64,000 bases of DNA, taken from NCBI GenBank assembly GCA_964648985.1, contig CAZYMS010000002.1, positions 1 to 64,000 of the forward strand, read 5' to 3'. The notes under the pieces are model-generated. The model did no database searches. It was not told the DNA's origin and was given only the letters and a program-made list of their open reading frames with translations. The position numbers were made by a program, and so were the translations under genes. Shown here in pieces: positions 26,228-33,613 of this stretch; the stretch's first letter is position 1; the number at the start of each line of letters is the position of its first letter. The stretch comes from JAEUSE01 sp964648985 (GTDB lineage Bacteria > Patescibacteriota > Doudnabacteria > UBA920).

Positions 26228-26509
26228 TTACAAAATAGCTTTTACTTTATAAAATCCGTCTTTAATCTCAGGAGCCTGACTCAAAATTGCTTCACGGTGA
26301 GTCGTAGGGACTGGCTCGTCCCGGCGTTGCACACTCACGAGCCCCGTTACCTGAGAAACTTCTTCAACATTTTCTATATTTATCTGATTCAGCTCAGCAA
26401 CATAATCAAGTACCGTAGAAAGGTCTTTCTGAAACTTTTCTACCTCTACTTCGGTGAGCTCAATCCGAGCTAAAGTAGCTATTTTTATTACTTCTTCTTT
26501 AGTAAGCAT
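26228..26509 (-). CDS. gatC: Asp/Glu-tRNA amidotransferase subunit C
   Basis: GatC is the small belt protein that clamps GatA and GatB together. It has 93 residues from the ATG ending at 26509 (MLTKEEVIKIATLARIELTE). The conserved helix LSTVLDYVAELNQINIENVEEVSQV and the C-terminal LSQAPEIKDGFYKVKAIL, which inserts between the partner subunits, are present. The start codon lies only 6 nt downstream of a well-formed -10 box, so the mRNA is predicted to be leaderless. The longer frame to 26530 would run into the -10 box and is rejected. Confidence 0.95.
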   Translation of the reverse strand: MLTKEEVIKIATLARIELTEVEVEKFQKDLSTVLDYVAELNQINIENVEEVSQVTGLVSVQRRDEPVPTTHREAILSQAPEIKDGFYKVKAIL

Positions 26510-26515
26510 GAAATT

Positions 26516-26544
26516 AGTATACAAAACCACTTCAGTTTAAGCAA
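26516..26544 (-). promoter_or_regulatory. Leaderless promoter of gatC
   Basis: The minus strand has TTGCTT (26539-26544), a 17-bp spacer and TATACT (26516-26521), with the ATG 6 nt further on. Transcription should start at or next to the A of the ATG. Confidence 0.65.
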
Positions 26545-26616
26545 TTCCCTCACAGTATTACACCACACTTCCACAAAAACCATGGTCATCATGGATTACA
26601 AGTTACCTGACAACAA

Positions 26617-26641
26617 AAACACCCCCCTCCCGGGGGTGTTT
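26617..26641 (-). terminator. Terminator of the 26.7-28.8 kb surface-protein gene
   Basis: A 10-bp stem (26617-26626 with 26632-26641), C/G-rich, ends in TTTTTGTTGT on the minus strand. Confidence 0.8.
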
Positions 26642-26672
26642 TACATACTGCATGCTACACCACATGACTATA

Positions 26673-28829
26673 CTATTGAACTTCTTTAAGGAACGGCGAT
26701 GAAAGGTCTCTGAAGAACAGGACCAGAGGAATACGGAGCGGACACACACCCGGCAACCCAGTACAGTCGGCAACCGTAACTGCACCTTGTTTAATAGCTG
26801 CTTCGTTAGTGAATCTGAAAATGTTTGCAGTGCTTACTGTGGGACCCCGTGGCAAAGCATTGTACTTTATGGCTATGTATTCATTCTGACCGAGCGTACC
26901 CCCTGTAGAGGTAACTGTAAATGTGACAACTCTTGAAAGATCGTTACAGGTACCATTGTCGCACGTAGGTACACCTATAGTGTACTGATCTCCTGCCGTA
27001 TTGCATGCTAGACCATCACAGCTAAGAGAAATATAACCTGGACTGGTCGAACTAAATGCATTACTCCAACCGCCAGTGGGAGGAACCAGGTTAGTGAGGG
27101 TGTCCACTACGGTAAAGTTGCCAGACGCAGGGCCAGTACTGCTGTTTACTATGTTAATAGCAAAACTAACAAGCGAATTCTCTCCAATAGTTTTTCCGCT
27201 CACCTGCGCCTCGGCTATGCCGTTTGTCGGATTATTCGAAACCGCTACGCCACCGACTGCAGTAACATCTTTATTCGACAAATTAAAGTTCGGAGGCGGG
27301 AGGGGTACGGCACAGGTAAGTGAAGAATTGCCAATCAGTGGGTTATTTCCGCCACTGGTATTAACAGCATATATGTAGAGGGGCACTGCCGAACCAGTCA
27401 TGAAGTCAGTTGGAGTAGCAAATGAATAACCATGATTGCCCGTTATACCATAGGCGGTATTTATGTCTGGTCTGGAGACATTGGCCGTATACCCACCAAC
27501 AAAGCTACCACCGCCTCCAGCAGGACCGTTTTTATACACATGAATAGTTAGCGAAGTTGGAGTATCATCAGGATCAAAAGTCCAACCAGTAATAAGACTG
27601 CAGGTCGCGCTGTCTAGTGCACCAATCGGGTCTCGATCGCGTACCCACGTAGTCGCACCACAGAATACATTTGGGTAGCTAGGCGCATTCATATACACAT
27701 GAGTATTAAATGTGCCGTACTCATTTGAACCAAATTTATGGTTCGCCAGATTCACGGTAGCGCGCCAGGTACCACCGCCAAGATTCGTAGCGTTATACCA
27801 GACAATATCATCTTGCCCCCCCGGATTACCCCACGTTGGAAACTGTACAGATGTCACACTGGAAGAAACGCCATACGCATACGCATAGAAGTTACCAGAT
27901 GTCGCTGAAGTAACTGTGGCTTGAGGCGCAACGCTTGTGCACGCAGGCGTGCTGACTACAGTAAGAACAATACTATCCGTTGCAGCTCCGCCATCAACAT
28001 TATATGTAAGAGTAATGACGAACCCAAGCTGACAGGCAGGAATAGTGCCACCAGAAGTGCCTGCAGCATTGTTCGCTACCCACCCGCCACTAACTGGATT
28101 ACCACAGAAACCCGTAGGAACACCGCCATAGCTTCCGCTATATGTTGAAGAGTAGGAGGAGCCACCACTTGAAGTCCACATATACTCCACGGCTTGGCCA
28201 GTATTGACGGTTAAATTCTTATACCACGTAGAGGAACCAGTGGGGCGCACCCATAGTTCTGCAGTGGTTGAGGAATAAGAAGGTTGTGAGTAATAGGCTG
28301 CTTGCGCGTAATAACTTGGCTGTGAATAGTACGATGGTTGANNNNNNNNNNNNNNNNNNNNNNNNNNNNNNNNNNNNNNNNNNNNNNNNNNNNNNNNNNN
28401 NNNNNNNNNNNNNNNNNNNNNNNNNNNNNNNNNNNNNNNNNAAGAGGGTTGAGAATAGTAGGAAGGCTGGGAGTAGTAAGAGGGTTGAGAATACGCCGGT
28501 GGACTGCAAACACAACGAGCAATATTGTAGCAGGCTATGCCGGGACTACACGAACGGCCAATATCTGTTGTACAACTTTGCGTGTCACCCGGAGAACACT
28601 CGAAGTCACAATTGGCATACGTAATATTTGCTCCGGAATCCTCTCCTTCTACACAATTATCGCCAAAATCGCAACCCATGCTTGGAGCCGTACAAACTAT
28701 GGCTTTAGCCACGGGTAGATGCACCATACCTTCTTGTGAACTCCCACCAAAAGAAAATAGGAAAAACAGTCCGACCAAAAAGGCCGCACCAAGTAAATAA
28801 CTTCTGAGAATATCTATCAGTTTCTTCAC
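26673..28829 (-). CDS. Secreted modular surface protein with SQPSYY repeats
   Basis: An exported protein of unknown function. A signal or anchor helix spans residues ~10-30, followed by a Cys-rich segment (six or more Cys). A low-complexity region with the 6-residue unit SQPSYY comes next; it is interrupted by the 100-N gap, so the length is not reliable. Then come Ig-like beta domains and a module with GWTFDPDDTP ... RPDINTAYGITGNHGY that recurs in the 43.8-46.6 kb protein. A C-terminal beta domain with a DTLTNL motif completes it. The GTG start overlaps the TAG stop of the upstream anchored protein by one base, so translation is coupled. A terminator follows. Confidence 0.8.
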   Translation of the reverse strand: MKKLIDILRSYLLGAAFLVGLFFLFSFGGSSQEGMVHLPVAKAIVCTAPSMGCDFGDNCVEGEDSGANITYANCDFECSPGDTQSCTTDIGRSCSPGIACYNIARCVCSPPAYSQPSYYSQPSYYSQPSXXXXXXXXXXXXXXXXXXXXXXXXXXXXXXXXXXQPSYYSQPSYYAQAAYYSQPSYSSTTAELWVRPTGSSTWYKNLTVNTGQAVEYMWTSSGGSSYSSTYSGSYGGVPTGFCGNPVSGGWVANNAAGTSGGTIPACQLGFVITLTYNVDGGAATDSIVLTVVSTPACTSVAPQATVTSATSGNFYAYAYGVSSSVTSVQFPTWGNPGGQDDIVWYNATNLGGGTWRATVNLANHKFGSNEYGTFNTHVYMNAPSYPNVFCGATTWVRDRDPIGALDSATCSLITGWTFDPDDTPTSLTIHVYKNGPAGGGGSFVGGYTANVSRPDINTAYGITGNHGYSFATPTDFMTGSAVPLYIYAVNTSGGNNPLIGNSSLTCAVPLPPPNFNLSNKDVTAVGGVAVSNNPTNGIAEAQVSGKTIGENSLVSFAINIVNSSTGPASGNFTVVDTLTNLVPPTGGWSNAFSSTSPGYISLSCDGLACNTAGDQYTIGVPTCDNGTCNDLSRVVTFTVTSTGGTLGQNEYIAIKYNALPRGPTVSTANIFRFTNEAAIKQGAVTVADCTGLPGVCPLRIPLVLFFRDLSSPFLKEVQ
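28274..28494. repeat. 18-bp coding tandem repeat around the gap
   Basis: Repeated 18-bp units encode S-Q-P-S-Y-Y on the minus strand on both sides of the N block. The copy number is unknown because of the gap. Confidence 0.85.
28342..28441. other. Assembly gap of exactly 100 N
   Basis: A scaffold placeholder inside the SQPSYY repeat. It happens to keep the reading frame only if the true length is equivalent modulo 3. Confidence 0.95.
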
Positions 28830-29467
28830 TATAAGTTCATCGATTGTACTTCTATAGTATACACCCCTATTTCAGGTCTCCGCCACACCACCCGAACTTC
28901 CGCAGAGGCATCGGTCCGTTCCAAAAAACCATACACCTCATTCCACTCGCCCGCAGCCTTGTCACTACCGAGCAAGCCTCGAAAGGCCCCACTTATTTGG
29001 TGATAATTCATGGTGGAAGCTAATTTATATGACAATTTATAACCCTTTTCGGCATTATTGTATCTTATTGAGGCTACTTCAATACCCGACCCCTCTGGCA
29101 ATATTAAACCCTGGAGCAATCGAGGGAGGTCCTCTACCTGAACCGGAGACTCATTTGCTACAGCAGGAAACTTCAACTTCTGTTTTGCGCCCAAGGTCTT
29201 TTCCACAACAGCTAAGTCATATTGTTGTGGGTGTGTTTTCGGGTCAGACTCCTGGCCAGGATAAATACCGCCTTTAGATTGCGGTGATTGCTGCTGCTTT
29301 GTAGTAGTGGTAATAGGATGAATGTAGGCATCATCCTTGTGAGAAGACATGAGTCGTATGCTAATGCCCACAAAAATGGCGCACAACAAAAAAAACACAC
29401 TCAAAACAACGCCTGGCCTAACGGACTTCACAAAAATAGAACTAGAATTTTTTAAAAGTTTCTTCAC
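28829..29467 (-). CDS. Membrane-anchored protein paired with surface protein
   Basis: This protein is unrecognised. It has 212 residues, a short cytoplasmic N-terminus, one membrane helix (~19-39), a Gln/Ser/Lys-rich linker (~50-80) and a soluble extracytoplasmic domain of ~130 residues. It is a functional counterpart, by design and position, of the anchored gene at 46.7-47.3 kb, which also precedes a large surface protein. Here the stop overlaps the start of the surface-protein gene by one base (TAGTG). The extended -10 lies 8 nt before the ATG, so the transcript is probably leaderless. Confidence 0.75.
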   Translation of the reverse strand: MKKLLKNSSSIFVKSVRPGVVLSVFFLLCAIFVGISIRLMSSHKDDAYIHPITTTTKQQQSPQSKGGIYPGQESDPKTHPQQYDLAVVEKTLGAKQKLKFPAVANESPVQVEDLPRLLQGLILPEGSGIEVASIRYNNAEKGYKLSYKLASTMNYHQISGAFRGLLGSDKAAGEWNEVYGFLERTDASAEVRVVWRRPEIGVYTIEVQSMNL

Positions 29468-29475
29468 TACAAAAA

Positions 29476-29484
29476 ATCATACCA
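29476..29484 (-). promoter_or_regulatory. Extended -10 promoter, leaderless
   Basis: The minus strand reads TGG-TATGAT (TATGAT at 29476-29481); the ATG at 29467 follows after 8 nt. The element directly abuts the T-run of the protease terminator. Confidence 0.5.
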
Positions 29485-29493
29485 TAAAAAACA

Positions 29494-29536
29494 GGACCGG
29501 TATCTGCCGCGTTACTCACGCGCCACATACCGGTCC
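29494..29536 (-). terminator. Terminator of the secreted protease gene
   Basis: A 10-bp stem (29494-29503 with 29527-29536) with an inner CGCG/CGCG stem, followed on the minus strand by TGTTTTTTAT. Confidence 0.75.
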
Positions 29537-29569
29537 CTTAATCACGACCTTCATCATTCCGTCACCCCC

Positions 29570-30364
29570 TTATCGCGTTCTTTGGTTGGACACTGCAAAT
29601 TGTCGTTCGCGCTCAGTCTGAGCAAAACTGAGCAGAGATTTTTTGATTTTCGCGAAAGGCACCAACATGTGCCCCCGACGACCCTTGTACGTAAGATTGG
29701 TGGAAGCCAATCCTACGACTTCAGCCCCTGCGAAGACCAGCGATCCAGACTGCCCGTACTTGAAACTGACACCGTCTAAAAACCAGCCCCCTTGGAGCTG
29801 TAACGATGGCAACTCAATCGCCTTCGTGATCTGCTCAACCATTGGAACATATATGCTTCTTTCGACCGCGTCCACCGCGCCGCCAGATGCTGCGTCATTG
29901 TAGGTGGTGTAAGTACCAACCCCACCCGATGTGGCAGCAGTCAGACCATCTAAGAGCAACGCTCTTGCAAGCAATTCTTGGCTCGAGCCGTCCACCCGCA
30001 CAAGCGACGCATCCAGACCTGTATCTACATACAAATCTGATACGCTAAAGCTTCCGCTGCTGGGCACATACAATTGGCTGTTTCTCGCGCCGCCCATACC
30101 GTGGCTGACGTGATAAGCAGTCAAAACATATACCCCTGACAGTCCCTCAAACCGCAGAAGAGTGCCGCTCCCCTGCTGAAATTGGCTTTGCCCACTACCT
30201 CCAGATATTCTGCGCAGGTAGCATGCCGCCCCACGAGACCCACCAACCGGCGCAGCCTGCACTGATGAAGAAGAGGAAAATGAACTATCGGGCGAAGGAT
30301 TTTGATTGGCTAATATTAGCCCAAGCAAAACCAACCCGACGACACAAATTAATTTGGATTTCAT
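29570..30364 (-). CDS. Secreted trypsin-like serine protease
   Basis: A chymotrypsin-fold peptidase exported by a signal peptide (1-~20), followed by a Ser-rich linker. It has 264 residues. The triad can be read as H85 (LTAYHVSHG), D118 (TGLDASLVRVD) and S206 (KYGQSGSLVF), with the usual G-x-S-G context and a typical final strand (VVGLAST). No PDZ domain and no membrane anchor is present, so it differs from DegP/HtrA. A strong SD (GGAGGT) precedes the ATG, and it has its own terminator, so it is one of the solitary SD-bearing units. Likely targets are extracellular proteins. Confidence 0.85.
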   Translation of the reverse strand: MKSKLICVVGLVLLGLILANQNPSPDSSFSSSSSVQAAPVGGSRGAACYLRRISGGSGQSQFQQGSGTLLRFEGLSGVYVLTAYHVSHGMGGARNSQLYVPSSGSFSVSDLYVDTGLDASLVRVDGSSQELLARALLLDGLTAATSGGVGTYTTYNDAASGGAVDAVERSIYVPMVEQITKAIELPSLQLQGGWFLDGVSFKYGQSGSLVFAGAEVVGLASTNLTYKGRRGHMLVPFAKIKKSLLSFAQTERERQFAVSNQRTR

Positions 30365-30628
30365 CGCTTACCTCCGTGATGAAAAAGAAAAGAACAATTT
30401 TACAGTTAGCACTACCTCTTTATTTCATGCTTACGACGCATGTATATAAAGTTGTGGTGCGCTCTGCAGCCGACATTCAGCTGCAGATAGGAGAAATTTT
30501 AGCGCTCGCCAATTTCTCGTCCTATTGGTACCCAATAAGCAAAAACTTATATGCAGCCAATGGAACACGAAATAACATTCAGGTATTTAAATTAATTACG
30601 GTATAGCACTTCTATATATAAATAGCAA

Positions 30629-30709
30629 GGTTAGGACGTTCTAAAACGAAAAGAAGTCAAACTATCCTAACCGATTCAGAGTAAATCGATTATTCAAATT
30701 TGACTTCTT
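30629..30709 (-). ncRNA. Interleaved inverted repeats (possible pseudoknot)
   Basis: Pair A is 30629-30636 with 30665-30672 (8 bp). Pair B is 30651-30661 with 30699-30709 (11 bp). Order A-B-A'-B' allows either two competing hairpins or an H-type pseudoknot. It lies directly behind the secreted orphan gene (stop at 30724), and pair B is followed by TTCGTTTT on the minus strand, so a terminator role is likely. The rest of 30365-30628 is the protease leader, with no gene seen. Confidence 0.5.
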
Positions 30710-30723
30710 AGCTTAAGGTTGTG

Positions 30724-31395
30724 TTATTTCAAAGCAACTATCTGACCGTTATTGTTGGCCACGGCGGCCAAACCAACCCCCTGACCCGTATGACGCCAAA
30801 CTAGGGTTGCCACATGACGCTCTTTAGCTTTATCGACAAGCCATAACTCCTGTCGAAATTCGGACCAGCCGAATATAAATTGCATGAGCGCCGTAAATTG
30901 AATTCTTTGCTTCTCTTTCATCGAAAGTTCGCAGTCACATTCAATTTGTGCATCCTTGAGCAATAGCTGAGTGTCATAGCCCGACATTTGCACATCGGTC
31001 ATAATTGCCAGACTCTTGTTTTGTTGCCGAGTAAAGGGAATCAAAGCCTCAAAAGAGGGTCGGGTAGGCCACCCTACAGCGGCAATGGTCGTAACTTTTT
31101 CTCGAAGAAAGATTTTCTTGGGCAAATCTTCTCCAGAAGCTGAGGCCAACGTCACTCGTACAGCGCGGCCAATGCCCGTATACGCTTGTAAGCATTTACC
31201 ATCTTTATCTTTCCAGCAGATGTTTCCTCCACCTTCTACTGAGAAAGTCATTGGTTGGTTGTTGTAACGAGCTGTCTCGCCAGGCTCCAACGCAATTATG
31301 TACTTATCGTCTATACGAAATTCCTGTCTCCCTTGCGCTGTAGCAGCGGCGAAGAAAAATGGAATCAAAATAACACAAAAAAATACTTTGCGCAT
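30724..31395 (-). CDS. Secreted orphan protein, solitary SD-bearing gene
   Basis: This protein is unrecognised. It has 223 residues with a clear signal peptide (1-~21, cut after ATAQG or near it). The mature part holds four Cys in two close pairs (NICWKDKDGKCL and IECDCEL) and mixed alpha/beta content, with no membrane segment. A very strong SD (AGGAGG, 5 nt before the ATG), an extended -10 promoter and a palindrome upstream make it an independent transcription unit that looks regulated. Confidence 0.78.
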   Translation of the reverse strand: MRKVFFCVILIPFFFAAATAQGRQEFRIDDKYIIALEPGETARYNNQPMTFSVEGGGNICWKDKDGKCLQAYTGIGRAVRVTLASASGEDLPKKIFLREKVTTIAAVGWPTRPSFEALIPFTRQQNKSLAIMTDVQMSGYDTQLLLKDAQIECDCELSMKEKQRIQFTALMQFIFGWSEFRQELWLVDKAKERHVATLVWRHTGQGVGLAAVANNNGQIVALK

Positions 31396-31425
31396 AGCTT
31401 CCTCCTACTACGCTTAAGAGAGCGG

Positions 31426-31494
31426 ATTATAACAATCACTTTATTCTCGTTTCCGAACTTTAAAGTGACACCTTGCTGTCATTGTTCATGACAG
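31426..31494 (-). promoter_or_regulatory. Promoter and operator-like palindrome of the secreted orphan
   Basis: Extended -10 TGT-TATAAT on the minus strand (TATAAT at 31426-31431). A perfect 7-bp inverted repeat, CTGTCAT-N5-ATGACAG, lies at 31476-31494, 45 bp upstream of it, and could bind a dimeric regulator. Confidence 0.5.
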
Positions 31495-31643
31495 TAATAG
31501 GGCTCATGTCCTATTGAAAATATACAAAATGAACGAGTCAATCTTATATAATCAAAAGCCCACGAGAAAATAGCTACGTTAATTGGCAAAACTATACTAT
31601 ACCATGATGGAAGAAAAAATGCAAATTATAGTACTTAAAAGGG

Positions 31644-32444
31644 TTAATTCTTACTTATAGTAGAACGTAATTGATCTTTTGCTATTTCATCTAAGGCATG
31701 TACACGGGCATCAAGCTCTTTATTATCGCCTCCCATTAACCTCAGTTGATTTAAAAATCTTTCGTATTCCTTTTCACTATATTTTTTCTTTTCACCTTCA
31801 GCCACTGGAACCCCCTGTACTATATTTATAGCCTCTCTGTCTGCCTGTTTCTCTAACTCTATCACGGCCGCATTAAAAACTTCTGGGGACATTTCTTTGC
31901 CTTCATGCATGCCCTCAATAATATTTTTTACAAAAAAATGATGCAATTTAGTATGCGACAATTCATGTGCAAGCACTAGGGGTAATTGCTTTTCAGGAAG
32001 GCTCAGCAATGCATTCTTATTAATAAATATGTCTTTTCCCACAACAAAGAGAAGGCTCGGACGAACGTTCTTAGTAGGCATATAAATATGCACACGCGTA
32101 TCAGCTGGAATACCACTGTTAGGATTCGACCTGAGCTCTTTCAAAGCATCTTCAATTAGCTTCCGTTCCTTTTTGAATTGCCCCATATCCTCAATTGGAT
32201 TATAAACCCTCCTAAGCTCAGCAACTTTAAGTTCATAACCCCGTGAATCTGCGAAGGGGTCAGGAATCTCAGTGCGGTACTTCTCCTGGTATTTCTTAAT
32301 AATACCGTTTGCAGCGTCAACAAATTCAGTACTCTCTTTTTTTGTAGACTTGTCCGCAGCCATTAATTTGTTACCGCCCGCGCGCATCACTACCTCACTC
32401 GCTGCCGCGGCTAAAGTAGTTCGTAAAAATTCGCGTCTGTTCAT
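31644..32444 (-). CDS. M48-like zinc metallopeptidase with Tat-type signal
   Basis: A predicted exported zinc protease of 266 residues. The N-terminus MNRREFLRTTLAAAASEVV matches the twin-arginine consensus (R-R-x-F-L). H160-E-L-S-H164 is the metal and catalytic motif, and E198-K-Q-A-D202 fits the third-ligand helix of the M48 family. The flanks are helical and charged, and no membrane segment is present besides the signal. It follows the eight-gene His/Cys unit but has its own promoter, whose -10 ends 7 nt before the ATG (leaderless). It may process proteins of that unit; this is inference from position. Confidence 0.8.
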   Translation of the reverse strand: MNRREFLRTTLAAAASEVVMRAGGNKLMAADKSTKKESTEFVDAANGIIKKYQEKYRTEIPDPFADSRGYELKVAELRRVYNPIEDMGQFKKERKLIEDALKELRSNPNSGIPADTRVHIYMPTKNVRPSLLFVVGKDIFINKNALLSLPEKQLPLVLAHELSHTKLHHFFVKNIIEGMHEGKEMSPEVFNAAVIELEKQADREAINIVQGVPVAEGEKKKYSEKEYERFLNQLRLMGGDNKELDARVHALDEIAKDQLRSTISKN

Positions 32445-32451
32445 AGAATAT

Positions 32452-32480
32452 AATATAGCCCTTCATCAATCACACGACAA
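32452..32480 (-). promoter_or_regulatory. Leaderless promoter of the M48-like gene
   Basis: The minus strand has TTGTCG (32475-32480), a 17-bp spacer and TATATT (32452-32457); the ATG is 7 nt downstream. Confidence 0.55.
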
Positions 32481-32496
32481 ATGCGGCTTTCAGAGC

Positions 32497-33057
32497 TTAC
32501 TCAGCCTCCAGCAGTACCCGTATTGTCTGCCCTGTGGAACTGCCGGTCAATTGTGAAAAAGTAAAAAGCACTTTATAATTTTCAATTTTTGCGGCATACA
32601 TAATCTCAGTTGGATCGTTTTTGGAGCTCAGAAATTGCTTGGAGGCTATTAGGTAGTCTTGCCACTGCTGCGCGAGCTTGTCCATAGGCAAAGCAACATC
32701 CTGCTCTAAACGAAAACCAACTTTACCTTCGGCATAAGCAACCCCATATACCCTTGCGCCTGCTGCATACCTCTTAAATGCAGTTTGGAGTACTCCAGGC
32801 AAATCTGCAAAGACTAAGTCAGCAGAGCTCACCTCAGTCGGCAAACTAAACTGCTCAGTACGCAACTCTTGAACTTGTTTCTGAACAGGTGTCATAACTT
32901 TTGGTTGACTTTGCTGGGTGTTTGTAATTGCAGCCACATCTGCTTCAGGTGCCGTACTACGTTTTGCCTTAAAAATCTTTATTGCGGATATACCAATACC
33001 AAATACCAGGATAAATCCAAGAATAGTACTTAATATGTATTTTATTTGCTGGTTCAT
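32497..33057 (-). CDS. Anchored orphan protein, last gene of the His/Cys operon
   Basis: This protein is unrecognised. It has 186 residues with a membrane helix (~7-27), a linker with Gln repeats (~45-65) and a ~120-residue soluble domain outside the membrane, starting LRTEQFSLPTEVSSADLVF. It has no Cys and no His cluster. It resembles in layout the anchored partners of the surface proteins (one helix, linker, small alpha/beta domain). The start is 4 bp after the stop of the Ig-like gene, with no SD, so translation is probably coupled. Confidence 0.75.
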   Translation of the reverse strand: MNQQIKYILSTILGFILVFGIGISAIKIFKAKRSTAPEADVAAITNTQQSQPKVMTPVQKQVQELRTEQFSLPTEVSSADLVFADLPGVLQTAFKRYAAGARVYGVAYAEGKVGFRLEQDVALPMDKLAQQWQDYLIASKQFLSSKNDPTEIMYAAKIENYKVLFTFSQLTGSSTGQTIRVLLEAE

Positions 33058-33061
33058 ATTG

Positions 33062-33610
33062 TTATATTGTTTTTTTCTTTAGTGAAAACGCATACACTGC
33101 CACGCCCGCGCTTAGCACTGCCACACACCAGCCAGCCCACAAAAGTATAGTTTTTATAGGTGCTTTTTTCTGTTCAGCTTCATTTACAGGCTTAGGTTGT
33201 ACAGTAAACGGAAATACCCCTTCTACTATGGTACCACTCTCTTTTTCAAAACGCGCAGAAAGCAAGTATTCCCCTGCTTCGGGAAAGGTAAATGTCATAC
33301 CGGTTTTGCCCAGTGTTGGTTTATGTATTCCACTAGCGAATACGGTTTTATTCCCTTGAGACAGGCGCACCCACACATCTGCAAACGGTACGTCTTCGCC
33401 ACCCTGTTCTTTCACAACATTAAAATCTAAACGCAGTGGCTCGCCAGCAACAAACGTAGCAGGGTCGTACCCCACATCTACTTTATAGTCACCATACACT
33501 TGCTCCCAAGATGAACCGGAGACGTGCGCGAACGCGGAAGGCGTGAGCAATGAAACTTGAGCCGTGAGAAATAAAATGAATACCAAAAACTTAGTTTGAG
33601 TGAACTTCAT
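33062..33610 (-). CDS. Secreted YtkA/CopC-like Ig-fold protein with C-terminal helix
   Basis: A 182-residue exported protein. The signal peptide (1-28) ends SAFA, so the mature chain should begin with His (HVSGSSWEQVYGDYKVDVGY). A beta-sandwich of ~110 residues follows (AGEPLRLDFNVV, FADVWVRLSQG, FTFPEAGEYLLSARFE), resembling YtkA-like or CopC-like copper-associated domains by pattern, without a search. A C-terminal membrane helix (~155-175) with KKKTI at the end anchors it with the domain outside. A free N-terminal His is the metal ligand in CopC and similar proteins, which fits the cupredoxin-rich context. It lies 3 bp behind the cupredoxin-fused protein A. Confidence 0.75.
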   Translation of the reverse strand: MKFTQTKFLVFILFLTAQVSLLTPSAFAHVSGSSWEQVYGDYKVDVGYDPATFVAGEPLRLDFNVVKEQGGEDVPFADVWVRLSQGNKTVFASGIHKPTLGKTGMTFTFPEAGEYLLSARFEKESGTIVEGVFPFTVQPKPVNEAEQKKAPIKTILLWAGWCVAVLSAGVAVYAFSLKKKTI

Positions 33611-33613
33611 AAT

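Noticed and set aside
30223..30606. Plus-strand ORF of 127 codons opposite the protease leader
   Set aside because: It overlaps the protease signal-peptide region antisense; no start signal and no family pattern.
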